Part shown: piece by piece, positions 35,560-46,160 of the stretch
Layout: every line of letters begins with the position of its first letter
How positions within the stretch are numbered: the stretch's first letter is position 1
From: Gossypium raimondii
Lineage: Eukaryota > Streptophyta > Magnoliopsida > Malvales > Malvaceae
Direction of reading: 5' to 3'
Assembly (NCBI RefSeq): GCF_025698545.1
Contig: NC_068567.1
Span: forward strand, 5,146,001 to 5,210,000
DNA length: 64,000 bases
Notes under the pieces: model-generated
What the model saw: the letters and a program-made list of their open reading frames with translations, nothing else
Told to the model about the DNA's origin: nothing
Database searches by the model: none
Position numbers and translations under genes: made by a program

Positions 35560-37765
35560 TCACCTCATGTTCTCTCTGCGACGAACATAACGAGTCCGAT
35601 CGTTGTACCTTGGTCTGTCTTGGGCCCTTTGCGGTTGTGGTTCCACCCTCCTTTGTCTTTCTGGTGATCGTTGAACAATCTCCCCATTAACAAACAATTC
35701 AGCTGCAAAATAATAATTGCAATTGTCAAATATCAAATATTATTCGTCTATGATGAGATTATAGAATATGCAAAGGCAATTTTTTTATGTATCTTCTCCG
35801 ATAACTCTGTAACTCCGTAAATAAGAAGCACAAAACAAGAGTACCGAGAGGACTTTGATGTGAGTCCATTAGCAGGCCAACTCAAGGCTAGTAACTTAGC
35901 AAAGATGGACTGAGGAAATGGGTTTACAAGCATTAGAATATAGACAATTTCTGTTTTTAAATTCCCAATGAACAATATTGGCTTCCATTGACATAACATG
36001 CAGTTATCGACATAAATAAAGGATAAGATAATTAAGATAAATGCTCGGTTATTGTTTCAAAAGAAGATGCCATAAGCTATGTGCAAAAACAAAATAATGT
36101 ATCATCTCTATGAATCCAAACTCCATGTAGGATGAGATCAGAAAGTCATGAAAGATGCATTCAATTTAAGTCCATTAGCATTCAAAACTAAACATTGTCT
36201 ATAAGACGTTTTAGCTTTGCCAAGATGGACTAAATGCATAGCTAAAATACTCAAACAAGAACTTGGTCCCTTTTGATGGTGCAAACCATATGGTATAATG
36301 TCTTCTCCAATCCTCCCTACTGGTTGACTCCATGTTGTAAAAATGGAAGCACAAAGTAGTGAGAGAGACATTTGATTTAAGTCCATTAGCATTCAAAACT
36401 AAACATTGCCTATAAGGCTTTTTAGCTTTGCCAAGATGGACTAGTACATAGCATTCCCTATTATGCTCATGTAAGTCATTCTAAACATCAGCATGCAAAT
36501 TACCTTGTAGAGGTCGGTTAAAACAAATATAACATTTCAATGAGTCTCATATGAACTGATAGGCGATTAAAAACTTGAAAGAAAAAATATAAACAATAAA
36601 AAGAAAGTATACGAACACAATCACATAACCAAAACAAGAAGAAAAACGAGCAGTTTAATGACAGTTAACTACGCATACATTGTAACGGAAGCACATCTCC
36701 ACGGTTAAATTAGCATTTTATGCAAATACTAGCAAAAGTTTTTGCAGAACTATATCAGACAAAGAGGCTAACAGCTTACCACCATAGTCCTTGTACTCGG
36801 GATCGACATAAGAATCTGGGAGCACAAAGAGAACACCAGGCAATCCTGTTAACAAGAAAACAACAAAATTTATAAGTTAGAGTAAACGCGGAATGAGACA
36901 ATCCATCAACTTAAAGGGAGCTAAAAGCAATACCTTCTAGCTTATTTGAGGTCTCCTCGTCGATCTCGCATCCGAATCCAAAGTACCTCTCACACGAAAC
37001 GTTGTAGATCTTCTTCTTGGCTTCTTCCTCACTAACATTGAAACATTATCAAATAAAAAATAAATATCAAACAGGACGGTCTTAAAATCCAAACTAAGTC
37101 TTAATAATGTAAGCAACAGAAGAACTCTCTAAATCCTGAAATGAAATGTACCATAAGCAATCTTAATAAAGAATCAATTCTTGTGAAAAACAAAGGTAAA
37201 CCCAGAAAAATAGGTAAGAAAAAAAACCCAAGATATTATCTTCCTTTTCAAAATTAAACCAATTTTTCCCTTCCCATTTTCCCAGACTTTCTCAGCATCC
37301 AAACACCCAAAAGAGCCCACGAAAAGAATAATAAAAAAAATACCTGCCGACGACTTTAGCAAGGGTTTTGATATAGCAATCGATCATTTCCTGCTTAGTA
37401 GCTCCTTCTCCACCGGGCTTATCCATAACGATAAGCCAATGCTCATAATCACAACCCGGAAACAGCGGGGCCATTTCAGTCGGCGGCCGGTCGCTGAAGT
37501 TCGACCCCGAGTTGAGCGGAGAGTAGGCGGAGTTCCCGGAGCGGTTGACGCGGCAACGGATGGAAGTGAAGCGCGTGGGAACGAGAGGGAGACATCGGAC
37601 GGCGTGGGAAAGAGGGGTAAGAGGGCGGCGGGAGAAGCGGAGGGAAGGGATGGGAGGAGGATGGGTGATGGATTTGGAGGAAAGGAGGCGCTTTGGGAGG
37701 ATAAAGGAGAGAGTAAGGTGGCGCGTGAGGGTGGATGTGGCGGCACGTGTAAGGGTTTGTGCCAT
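35560..37765 (-). CDS. MORF2: Multiple organellar RNA editing factor 2 (MORF2/RIP2)
   Basis: Four exons on the minus strand, 37765-37344, 37031-36934, 36845-36780 and 35702-35560, giving 242 aa. Residues 1 to about 70 are Ser/Thr/Arg-rich and look like a chloroplast transit peptide. The MORF box spans roughly residues 95-200 and includes FPGCDYEHWLIVMDKP, the YxxTLAKVVGSEEEA region, NVSCERYFGFGCEIDEET and GLPGVLFVLPDSYVDPEYKDYG. The basic tail ends RYVRRRENMR. MORF2 binds PPR editing factors and is needed for plastid C-to-U RNA editing. The start MAQTL is chosen over an in-frame ATG 30 codons upstream (MKKPSHSQ), which would add an unusual leader. Intron 3 (about 1.08 kb) carries an internal repeat. 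Confidence 0.93.
35810..36450. repeat. Diverged tandem repeat inside MORF2 intron 3
   Basis: A block with GTCCATTAGCATTCAAAACT, AACATTG.CTATAAG and TTTAGCTTTGCCAAGATGGA occurs at 36,170 and 36,381, so the period is 211 bases. A more diverged copy starts at about 35,864 (GTCCATTAGCAGGCC, CTTAGCAAAGATGGACT). Open frames over it are not genes. Confidence 0.7.
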
Positions 37766-38311
37766 GGTGAGAGAGAGATTGAATTTGATAAGAGTCGAGA
37801 GTGTACGAGAGGATAAGCTGGGAGAGGGTTTTTGGGAGTGAGAGGGTTTTTTCAACTGCTACTATTTATGTATCTCCTCTCTCTCTTTGGGCTTTCAATT
37901 GGGCCCAATTGCTTGAAAACTTTTGTTAGTTCGATTTGTGAGCTGGGGCTAATATTTAGTAAATACATAATTATTTATTTGTAAAAATTTACAATTTATT
38001 CAAAAATTTTATATTTTTTACATTTTGAATTTAATTTTCATATGAATTTAGTCTTTTAATTCTTGAATTTAAAAATTGAAATAATATTTTGTATAATATC
38101 AGTAAAGTTTTTAGACTCCATAAGAAGTGTCAAAGTACCGACAAATATTTTACAGAAGTATAGTAAATTTTTTTTTTTAAAAAGCCATGTACCAATACTA
38201 ACCTTAATATTTAGATCACGTTAAAATTTTTTTGTTAAATTTCTTGGTAATTTTAAAATAAAAAAATTCACTTGATATCCCTAAAATAAAAAAATAACAT
38301 TTAACTAAACC
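37766..38311. other. MORF2 promoter region and AT-rich spacer
   Basis: A pyrimidine-rich (minus-strand view) leader is followed by AT-rich DNA. A GGGCCCAATT motif at about 37,901 resembles the telo/GGCCCA-type elements common in promoters of ribosomal and organellar housekeeping genes. No gene. Confidence 0.4.
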
Positions 38312-38960
38312 GGATCATGGGTCGAGTCACCCGGCCCACCTAAAAAGTTGAAGAGTTTAGGTAAAAATATATGCTCAAAAAATGGGCTTGGGCAAAAAAT
38401 AAAGCCTATTTTCTAAATTGGCCGAGCCTCAAGTAAGTTTTTTTGGACCGAGCCTGGCCCGAGCCCAAATTTGCAAAAAAAAAAAGATTTGTGTTTTGCC
38501 GCTCTTTCTACTATTTTACTGTTGTGTTTTGTGTTTTGCTGCTCTTTCTTCTATTTTACTGTTGTTGTTTTGCTACTATTTCGCTATTATATTGTTACTA
38601 TTTCATTGTTGTTTGGATATTATATAATTAGTTTTATTATTAATTTTGTTATTATTTTAGAGGCATTTGTTTCTTAAGTTACACATGTTTCAGTGTTATT
38701 TAAATATAAATATATTTTTTAATTTATTTTGTATTTGTTGGGAAATATTTATTTTAATGTTTTTAGCATATTTGATGTATTATATTTTTTTAATTTTTTA
38801 TATAAAAATAATATTATAAAAAATTAATACGGGCGGGCCGGACTAGCCTTGAGTTTTAGCATTTTTATTTGGACTGAACTTGGGCAAAATTTTAAGCTCA
38901 TTTTTCATGCTTGGGCCTAGAAAATAGGTCTAAAATTCTATTGAGGCCCGGCCCATAATT
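38312..38960. mobile_element. Degenerate relative of the GGGCCGGG hAT-type MITE
   Basis: Shares the vocabulary of the element at 25,850: CACCCGGCCCACC at the left, GGGCGGGCCGGACTAGCC and GAGGCCCGGCCCATAA at the right, and an AT-rich core. It includes a short internal tandem repeat (TTTTGCCGCTCTTTCT / TTTTGCTGCTCTTTCT). The ends are not intact and no target-site duplication is visible. Open frames at 38,418-38,677 are translations of this repeat. Confidence 0.5.
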
Positions 38961-39321
38961 TCCTCTAGTTGGAACGAACTTGAATTTAATAAAGAATTTT
39001 AACAGTGCTAACAATTCTTCAAATTAACATAATCATTTTAATTAGAATAAAGTATTTAGATTAACTAATCTCATTATAAAAATTGAGATATCAATTTATG
39101 TCAAAATTAAAGTATATAGATTAAATCTTAATTTGAGAAAAGTATAAGGATCAAATTGAAATTTAAACATTCCTATAAACTAAAAAAGTAGAAGGATTGG
39201 AATTAAAATTTACCCATTATGCTCTCATGTCAAAAAAAAAGTATGAACAGATGTTTATTGTGCAAGACCTTGGGATCTTCCTTCTATATATAGGAGTATA
39301 GATAAGCAGCTGTTTATTGTT
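38961..39321. other. AT-rich spacer downstream of the cyanase locus
   Basis: No gene seen. It includes the presumed 3' flank of the cyanase gene. Confidence 0.35.
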
Positions 39322-41236
39322 TTAACTATTCGTTAGCTTCGATGTAGTCGTCGACTTTGAAGCCGCCATATGCTCCGATTTCTGCCATTAGAATCGAGAT
39401 TTAAACGAGTGTTTCTCTGATGTATGTGTATTGCATACCAAAAAGAGATCAGCTGTGCTTCATTAATGAACTAAAGCAATCAAAGGTAACAAACCTGTTC
39501 AGTATAAGGCAAATGCTTCCCGTCAAACGTCGCGACAACGCGGTCTTCCCGATCGCCACCTTTAACTTTGTCGGCTGAGCGGTAAAAAACGGTAGCCGAC
39601 ATTCTAAGCAAATACAAACATGGATTAGTGAATGACTACATGAAAATCAAACTCAATTTGACACAAATTGTTCAAACTTTCCATGCTTGAAAGATGAAAT
39701 GAAACTCAAACCATCGCTTCCAAGTGTACCTAATGTGAATAAGTTTAAACCAAAACCAATCCTACATCTTTTATCTTGAATCATTCATCGTTAAAAGTCC
39801 CTTGGGGAAACCTTAATTCATGCTATAAAAGTATGGCGTATCCTATTGTAGTCTAACCAAGCATCCTAATGCAAACACCAAAAGACCCAAAATTTTGAAC
39901 TTAGGGTCTGTTTGATTGAAGGAATTGATTTTCCGGAAAATCATTTCCAACTTTTCCAGCGTTTGATTGGCAGAAAACATTTTCCATTTGGAAAATGAAC
40001 TCCAAAACAAGGGAAAATGGGTTACATTTTAGGGAAAATGTCTTACCCTTTCAATTTCTGTAAGACATTTTCCGTGCTCTCCTCTCTATCGCCTCCTTCA
40101 TTCCTTCCTTCATTTCCGGTAGAAAATTGCTTTTGTTTATCGATTTTCCAAGAATTTGTTTTTTAATTATTCAATACTTGTTTTTAACACAATTACAAAT
40201 AATTTATTTGATATTAATTTTTTCAATTTATAACGATTAATATTGTAGCTTAATAATTGAGTATTATTATAAATAAATCATTGCAATATATGTAAAAATA
40301 ATTTAAAATATAAAATTTATTAATATATATCAATATATGTAAAAACAATTTTTTGGAAAATATTTCAGAAATCGCCAAACAATGAAAATATTTTACATGA
40401 TTCAATCAAACACCAAAAATATTTTCCAGTAAATCATTTTACAGAAAAGTAAAACATTTTCCCGAAATCATTTTACGGAAAATATTTTACTGGCAATCAA
40501 ACAGACCCTTAATGTTCATTCAGGAAATTAAGCAAACATGTAGAGTTCATTTTATTTCTGGGTTGAAATTCATTTACATGAACCAAATGCTAACTATTTC
40601 TCCTACTTCCTAATTAGCTCAAACACGAACAACCAAAATATAATGAAGGGTTAATTGCGTCAACTATAGTCTAGATTGTAAATTAGTCCCTAAACTTCAA
40701 AACTTTCTAATTATGTCCTTAAAAAAATCAATATTGTATTAATTAAGTTCTTACCTTGGTCTAATTGTTAACTTATATAGTATCATTAACATTTAGTACT
40801 TTTAAAGTTTGAGATCAATTAAGAATCCAATCTGGGAATGTGTGGTGCAGTTAACTAACCCTATAATGAATTACAAATAAAATGGGCAAAAGGAACCCCC
40901 TAAAAAGCTTACATGCCATTACCAAATTCTTCATTGGTAATCTCTTTTATGTTCTCACCATAATGCATAACTGCCTCATCCAACCTGAAACAAAAAATGG
41001 GTATTAAAAACGGATCCTCATACATACATACATACATACATGAAATAAGTAAAAAGGAGGAGGACCTGTAAAGAGTTGGTTCATGGATAAGGTTAGGATG
41101 TTAGGATGGGAATGGGGATTTCATCATCTCACGGAGAAGCTCGCGTAGAAAGGGTTTGAGGGTTGAGCTGAGCCTGGCGTTTAAGGAGCTGAGCTACATA
41201 CACATTGGTTAACCCAGTTTCTTCCGCCATTTGGAA
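39322..41236 (-). pseudogene. CYN: Cyanate hydratase (cyanase) gene, 5' disrupted
   Basis: Minus-strand pieces match plant cyanase in order. An exon ending at 41,066 starts AEETGLTNVYVAQLLKRQAQL, breaks frame with a loss of about ten codons, contains a TAA, and resumes NLIHEPTLYR. Exon 40984-40913 reads LDEAVMHYGENIKEITNEEF. Exon 39603-39495 reads [17 protein letters not shown]... to KHLPYTEQ. The last exon, 39381-39322, reads KSEHMAASK... and ends in a stop. The last three exons have good splice sites and keep the residues expected in the active site (Arg and Glu in YRLDE, Ser in IMSA). Cyanase makes CO2 and ammonia from cyanate and bicarbonate. The N-terminal helix-turn-helix region is missing, replaced by the end of an unrelated coiled-coil frame, so the locus is most likely dead. 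Confidence 0.82.
39904..40508. mobile_element. Tourist-like MITE in a cyanase intron, TTA target site
   Basis: 605-bp element with perfect 15-bp termini GGGTCTGTTTGATTG and CAATCAAACAGACCC. It is flanked by TTA at 39,901-39,903 and 40,509-40,511. The subterminal parts, rich in TTTTCC and GGAAAA, are also inverted. The TTA duplication and the GGGTCTGTTTG end fit PIF/Harbinger-type MITEs. It sits between two cyanase exons and has no coding capacity. Confidence 0.88.
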
Positions 41237-41430
41237 CATGAAAGCAAGGCGGAGTTGGGTGCTCATACTCTGACGCAGTATGATGTTAGTCTCCTTTCGA
41301 AGTAAATCGCATCCCAATTCAACGGCTTCAAATTTTTCGCCTACTTGTCTTGATCTCCCTTTGTTCCCTACTTGTTTCTTCCATGTCTCATCGTAGCCTT
41401 TTCATATGCTTCCGAAGGTTTTCGAAGAAA
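41225..41430 (-). pseudogene. Left arm of an inverted duplication: coiled-coil gene fragment
   Basis: On the minus strand this reads CDLLRKETNII.RQSMSTQLRLAFMFQ and then runs directly into the cyanase piece MAEETGL without a stop. The same protein text is on the plus strand at 41,449-41,690. The parent is a charged, coiled-coil protein of unknown function. Confidence 0.65.
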
Positions 41431-41448
41431 TGAGTAGAGTTTATTAAC

Positions 41449-41690
41449 ATGGAATTTCGGCAGAGAAAGTCCAAAAACCTTCGAAAACGCATGAAAAGGC
41501 TACGATCAGATATGGAAGAAATAAGTAAGGAACAAAGGAAGATCAAAGAAGGGCAAAGACAAGTAGGAGAAAATTTTGAAGCTGTTAAATTGGAATGCGA
41601 CTTACTTCGAAAGGAGACTAACATCATAATGCGTCAGACTATGAGCAGAGCACCAGACTCCGCCTTGCTTTCATCTTCCAAATCTTGAAA
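41449..41690 (+). pseudogene. Right arm of an inverted duplication: coiled-coil gene fragment
   Basis: Frame of 79 codons rich in Lys, Arg and Glu (NLRKRMKRLRSDMEEI, KEQRKIKEGQRQVGENFE, CDLLRKETNIIMRQTM). It looks like one long amphipathic helix or coiled coil. Downstream codons for LKARENHDLDQAAKL can be read in another frame after 41,690, so the frame is broken near 41,650 compared with the left arm. No known domain. It is probably a fragment of a larger gene of unknown function. Confidence 0.55.
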
Positions 41691-41794
41691 GCAAGAGAAA
41701 ACCATGACCTCGACCAGGCTGCCAAACTCCCTTCCGTTCTCCCCGGTTGGTTTGCGCGCATAGCTGTTAATTTTATTATTTTTTCTTTTGGGTT

Positions 41795-43170
41795 TAATGC
41801 CATATTTTGCAATTAAAATTTTATAAATTGGTACTTAAATTTTTAAAAAGTCAGATTTTAATACCTGAACTTTAATGCTGATTGGTCAGGGTGTTAGTAT
41901 TTCATCTGTCAGGACACGTGGGCCGTGGTCCAATTGTAGATGCCATGTGTTTGTCAAAAAATAAATAAATGATCACGTTAAGGGACTTTAAAATAATTAT
42001 ACCAATATATTTTAAAAGCATTAAAAAAATCAAACTTTTGACATTTCTACTAATTTCTTGCAAAAATTTTATTTTATTAATTTTCAGAATTAATTTGCTT
42101 TTTCTTTCTCTTTTATTCGTCTTCTTCTTCCTTTCTCAACCATCGTCGCCGCCATGACCAGCCTCCTTTCCGGCTCGAAAGTGATACCAGAGTGTTGTTC
42201 TCAGTCTCCTCTTTTGATATCTCTGATTATATTTCTCAGAAAACTTCCCAAAAGCTACAAAAATGCCTCTAAATTTTCGCACTTCTCTGACCCCGATCTA
42301 AAGATCCAACCGTCGAACCATTGTGTAAGTTTGACAATTCCTTATTCTAGGTATGGCGAACTTCTTCACCGCTCGGATTTCTGAAATGGTTCCTAGAAAT
42401 CTATGATTTCTCAAATGGGTTTTTATTTGAACTTTTGATATTCTCTTTTTCTTTTTTCTGATTTTCTCCTTTGCTTTATTCATCTCCGTATAATTTCGAT
42501 CCTCATCTTCTCTTTTCTCAACCTTATATTTGGTTGAAAATATAAACAGTAACCGATAGAAATTGGTCTATTATATTTCTGAGTTTTCATTGGGTAACTT
42601 CCCTATTACACAACACTGCAACAATATTTCTCACCACTACCATCCTTTACTTTCGATAATAGACCAACCACCATTTGTCACTCCATGCTATGGGATTGGC
42701 AGGAGGAACACTAGCAATCCTCATGATTATCGATTCATCCAGCAAACTCCACACCTAATTTCTTGTCAACAGCAATTAATGTCATTTTTAATAAGATTTA
42801 ATGTTTTTTTGTCATTTTCAGATCTTTACATCATTTGAGAATTGAATTATGATAAGAAAAATGCCTTTTAATTAAAAAGAAGATATTTTTTGGCCGTAAA
42901 ATATAAAGATGAATAAGCCCGAAGTTTGAGAATTTTACTTGTCTCTTCTTTTTTCATTTTTTGCTTTTAAAATAATTGGTATAATTGTTTCCAGGTCCCT
43001 TGACTTGATAGTTTCTTTCCTGACAACTTATGATTAGACTATGTGTTCTGATAGGTCAAAAGTTAAGGTACAACATTGATAAACAATGTTAAAGTTCAGG
43101 TATCAAAATCTATTTTTTAAAAGTTCAAGCACCATATTAGAAGATTTGTCAATTTTAAGTATCAAATATT
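41795..43170. mobile_element. Long-TIR element with gene-like interior
   Basis: The left terminus (TTAATGCCATATTTTGCAAT, then AATACCTGAACTTTAATG, GATTGGTCAGG) resembles the reverse complement of the right terminus (TTAATATAATATTTGATACT, GATACCTGAACTTTAACA), giving diverged TIRs of roughly 170-200 bases. The interior 42,100-42,840 has more balanced composition and codon-like text (a start at 42,154, CTTCTTCTTCCTTTCTC leader-like tract). That is suggestive of a captured gene fragment as in Pack-MULE elements. I do not recognise the captured sequence. Confidence 0.45.
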
Positions 43171-43177
43171 ATATTAA

Positions 43178-43321
43178 GGATGGGTTTAGATAGGCGGTGC
43201 ATTTATCTGTAGTTGATATAAAAATAACGGTGGTGGTGAGATTAGATACTGTAATATGAGACAAAAAGTAAACTAAACGCATCGCATTATATTGCACCGC
43301 ACCGCCCATCCAAACCCACCC
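43178..43321. mobile_element. Tourist-like MITE, second copy, TAA target site
   Basis: 144 bp. It runs from GGATGGGTTTAGATAGGCGG to CCGCCCATCCAAACCCACCC and is flanked by TAA at 43,175-43,177 and 43,322-43,324. It shares internal blocks (GTGAGATTAGATACTGTAA, GAGACAAAAAGTAAACTAAA) with the copy at 35,140, in opposite orientation. Confidence 0.8.
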
Positions 43322-43324
43322 TAA

Positions 43325-43655
43325 GCCTTTCTTCTACTTCTTAATTAGCTCAAACGCGAACAACCAAAATATAATGAAAGGTTTAATCTCATTAAACATC
43401 AACTATAACTTAGATTATAAATTGGTCCCTAAACTTTAGAAAGTTTTAATTGCATAGTATCAATGTATATTAATTAAGTTCTTTTGTTAATCTAGTTGTT
43501 ATTTTGAGCATATTTAAAACACGTTAATTGAATTTTAAATATATCTATATTTATCGACAACTTAAAATTTAGTAATTTTAAAGTTTGAGATAAATTAAGA
43601 ATCTAAAATAGGAATCTCGTGCCATCACCAAATTCTTCATTTATAATCTCAGAGG
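43325..43655 (-). pseudogene. Duplicated cyanase intron and exon fragment
   Basis: Collinear with 40,600-40,945: TTAATTAGCTCAAACGCGAA, CAACCAAAATATAATGAA, TTTAAAGTTTGAGAT. At 43,621-43,651 the minus strand reads E-I-I-N-E-E-F-G-D-G, the same exon segment as E-I-T-N-E-E-F-G-N-G at 40,913-40,945. The copy stops abruptly at about 43,652. It is a partial duplicate, closer in two residues to what I recall of intact plant cyanase. Confidence 0.7.
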
Positions 43656-43733
43656 GAGGGAGTTGTTCGAAATTTTGTGTGCATGGCAAGTTGGATCATA
43701 TTGATAAATTTAAAATACTTGACTATTTATTTT

Positions 43734-44249
43734 AGGTTAAATGTTGTTATTAGTTTTTGTACTTTGAGTTGATCAAATTTAGTCCTTATATTTTTCAAAT
43801 TGGTTAATTTTAGTTAATGTACTTTTTGAATTTTGAGATTTTAGTCTTGACCTAAACAATAACAACTAAATATGGTTGGTTAAATGCAATTACTAGTCTT
43901 GTACTATGCACACAATTATAAATTTAATTTGTATTCTCCAATTAGATAATTTTAGGTCCCTATACCTATCAATTTCAAATTTTCAATTTTGACGTAAAAG
44001 ACATCATTAATCCATTAACTGAATTTTTAGTGAGTAATATGTGAAAATAACAACCTAACATGACAATATATTTCTAACATCGAATTGGAAAATAATAGAA
44101 CTTAATTAAATGAATTTAATAGCTATCGTCTAGTGAGGACTGAAATTTTAAATTTTCAAAATACAAAGACTAAAAATGACCCAATTAAAGTACCGAGATT
44201 AAATCCACAACTTTTATAAAGTACAAGAGCTAATTACATAATTTAACCT
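43734..44249. mobile_element. Non-coding TIR element
   Basis: The left end AGGTTAAATGTTGTTATTAG, then TTTTTGTACTTT, mirrors the right end (reverse complement AGGTTAAATTATGTAATTAG, CTCTTGTACTTT). About 516 bp with no coding. The flanks are T-rich, so the duplication is ambiguous. Confidence 0.55.
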
Positions 44250-46023
44250 TTGTTTTATGTTTAAAACTTCTAACAATTAAATATATATCATTAAGGAAGA
44301 CATAAAATTATTAGATTACTTTGAAATTTTATATGCAAGTATAATTGTATTGTTAATTTCAAAAGTTTAATTATTTAAATATTAGTTATATAAAAAACTA
44401 CATTTAAGTGTGTAAAATTACTTCAATTATATGTGAATCCTTTTATGTATATTATCGTGTTATTATTTTATTTTATTTTTTCATTAATTGAGTTAATATT
44501 TGAGACACCTTTCGATACAGATTTAAGAAAAATAAAATGAAATATATTTTATTTACATGCATCACAAATATAATTATATCAATTTAAATAAATTTTAATC
44601 TAAATGGATGGAGTATAACAAATTCTAAGACAAATTCATATAGATTATTGATTCTTAATTTCACCGGTTCAATAATTTATCCGAATCGATTTTTACTCAT
44701 CATAGGTGAAATCAAAATTTTAATAAAAGGGATCAAAATTTAATTATAAATTTTTTGGGTCAAAACAAAATATTTTCCTTTCACAAAATCAATATATTTT
44801 TCTTCCCACAAAAAATTATTCGTCACATGTGAGTTTCAATAATAAATTAGGTTTAATTGGGCTTGTAAGTCCACTTTTGTACCTAAAAACAAAAGGGCTC
44901 CTTGAATGTCTTCCTCACCCATTTCAAAGGGCTTTCCTAAGTGCCTTTGGGTCAATTCAGCCCATATTTATGAGTTAAAAACAACAATAAACGTTTTAAA
45001 ATACATTTTAATATTAAAAATTAAAAAGTGTTCTGGGCTAATTATAGAGAGGACCCTAAGCTTTAGTTAAAAGTCAACAAAAAAAAGTGCCACATGCTGT
45101 CACTCAATTGACTAATGTGCCCATATTTTACTTTTTTTCAATCATAATATTTTTTTTAAAGATAAATTCATTAATTCATACAATTAAGAGAGAAAAAAAG
45201 AGCAAACATTTATCGTAGATGATGAAGAACAAACTCCATCAACGCAACAAAAGCTTTAGTCTCAGCATCAACAGAATATTATGACACGTTGACAATTGGC
45301 TTTGTCACAATTCAGGCAAGACATATTTGAAGTGATTACAAGCACTTAATACGATAAGAAAATCAATCCCGGATGACCCATAGCGACGAGCAAAAATCGA
45401 CAAAAGAATCGAGCATTCACCAAACTAGAGAGGACGACAACAAAATCATCCCTAAAATCACTTGTAAAACTAAGATTACATGCATAAGCAAGACTAAAAA
45501 ATGTACTACAAGAACAGACAAAAACTTCTAAAACTAAAAACTTATTAAACAATAGAAAAACAAACAAAAAAAATATAAAACTTAAAACAACACGGGTCCA
45601 GGTCGACACGTGAAATATTTATTATTCTTAAATACTCTCAAAATAAAAATAAATTAAAAAGTTGACGAAAAGCGATATAATATTTGTTGAGAGGACTGTC
45701 CCTAAATGCTTAACCTTCTACTCAATTGACCACCTGTTTCTTGTAAATGCATCAATTAATTTGTAATTTATTTGTTGGCTGTGTTTCAGACTTTTGGTAC
45801 CAAAACAATTCCAAAAAGAAAAAGCCCTTCTAGATATTTTACTTGTCTTTTTACTTTTATTTTTTTGCAAATTAAAATGTTGATGTTTTATAGTTAAGAT
45901 CATATTTAATAACTTTAAACATGATATAATCACATGACATTTTATAATTAAAATCTATATTATAGGAATTGTTTTATCTTATCAAAAATAAAATAAAAAA
46001 CGTGAACAAGATTCCGATCATAT
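44250..46023. other. AT-rich intergenic DNA, no gene seen
   Basis: An open frame of 87 codons at 45,346-45,609 (minus) is hydrophobic but has no recognisable domain or supporting context. The remainder is AT-rich. Confidence 0.4.
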
Positions 46024-46160
46024 TTATTTTTTTTTGACACAATACTTAAAACTACTCGTAGCCTTCCTCAATCCATAAATAGGAGGATAATGCGCTTCAA
46101 CGCACTCACACCCATATTCTTCTGCATTGATAACAATACCTATGTCAATCAAGTTATGAC
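46024..46160 (-). repeat. tRNA-derived SINE copy
   Basis: Minus strand: A-box-like TAACTTGATTGACATAGG, GTTATCAATGCAG, GAGTGCGTTGAAGCGCATTA, TCCTCCTATTTATGGATTG, then TTTTAAGTATTGTGTCAAAA and an A-rich tail. It is the most complete of the four copies at the 3' end. Confidence 0.65.

Noticed and set aside
37439-37841. 98-125-codon Arg/Glu-rich frames on the plus strand
   Set aside because: Antisense shadows of MORF2 exon 1, which has clear homology and splice sites.
38418-38677. 62-69-codon Cys/Phe-rich frames
   Set aside because: Translation of a short tandem repeat in a decayed MITE.
45346-45609. 87-codon hydrophobic frame, minus strand
   Set aside because: No recognisable family, no neighbouring exon signals, and composition typical of AT-rich spacer.
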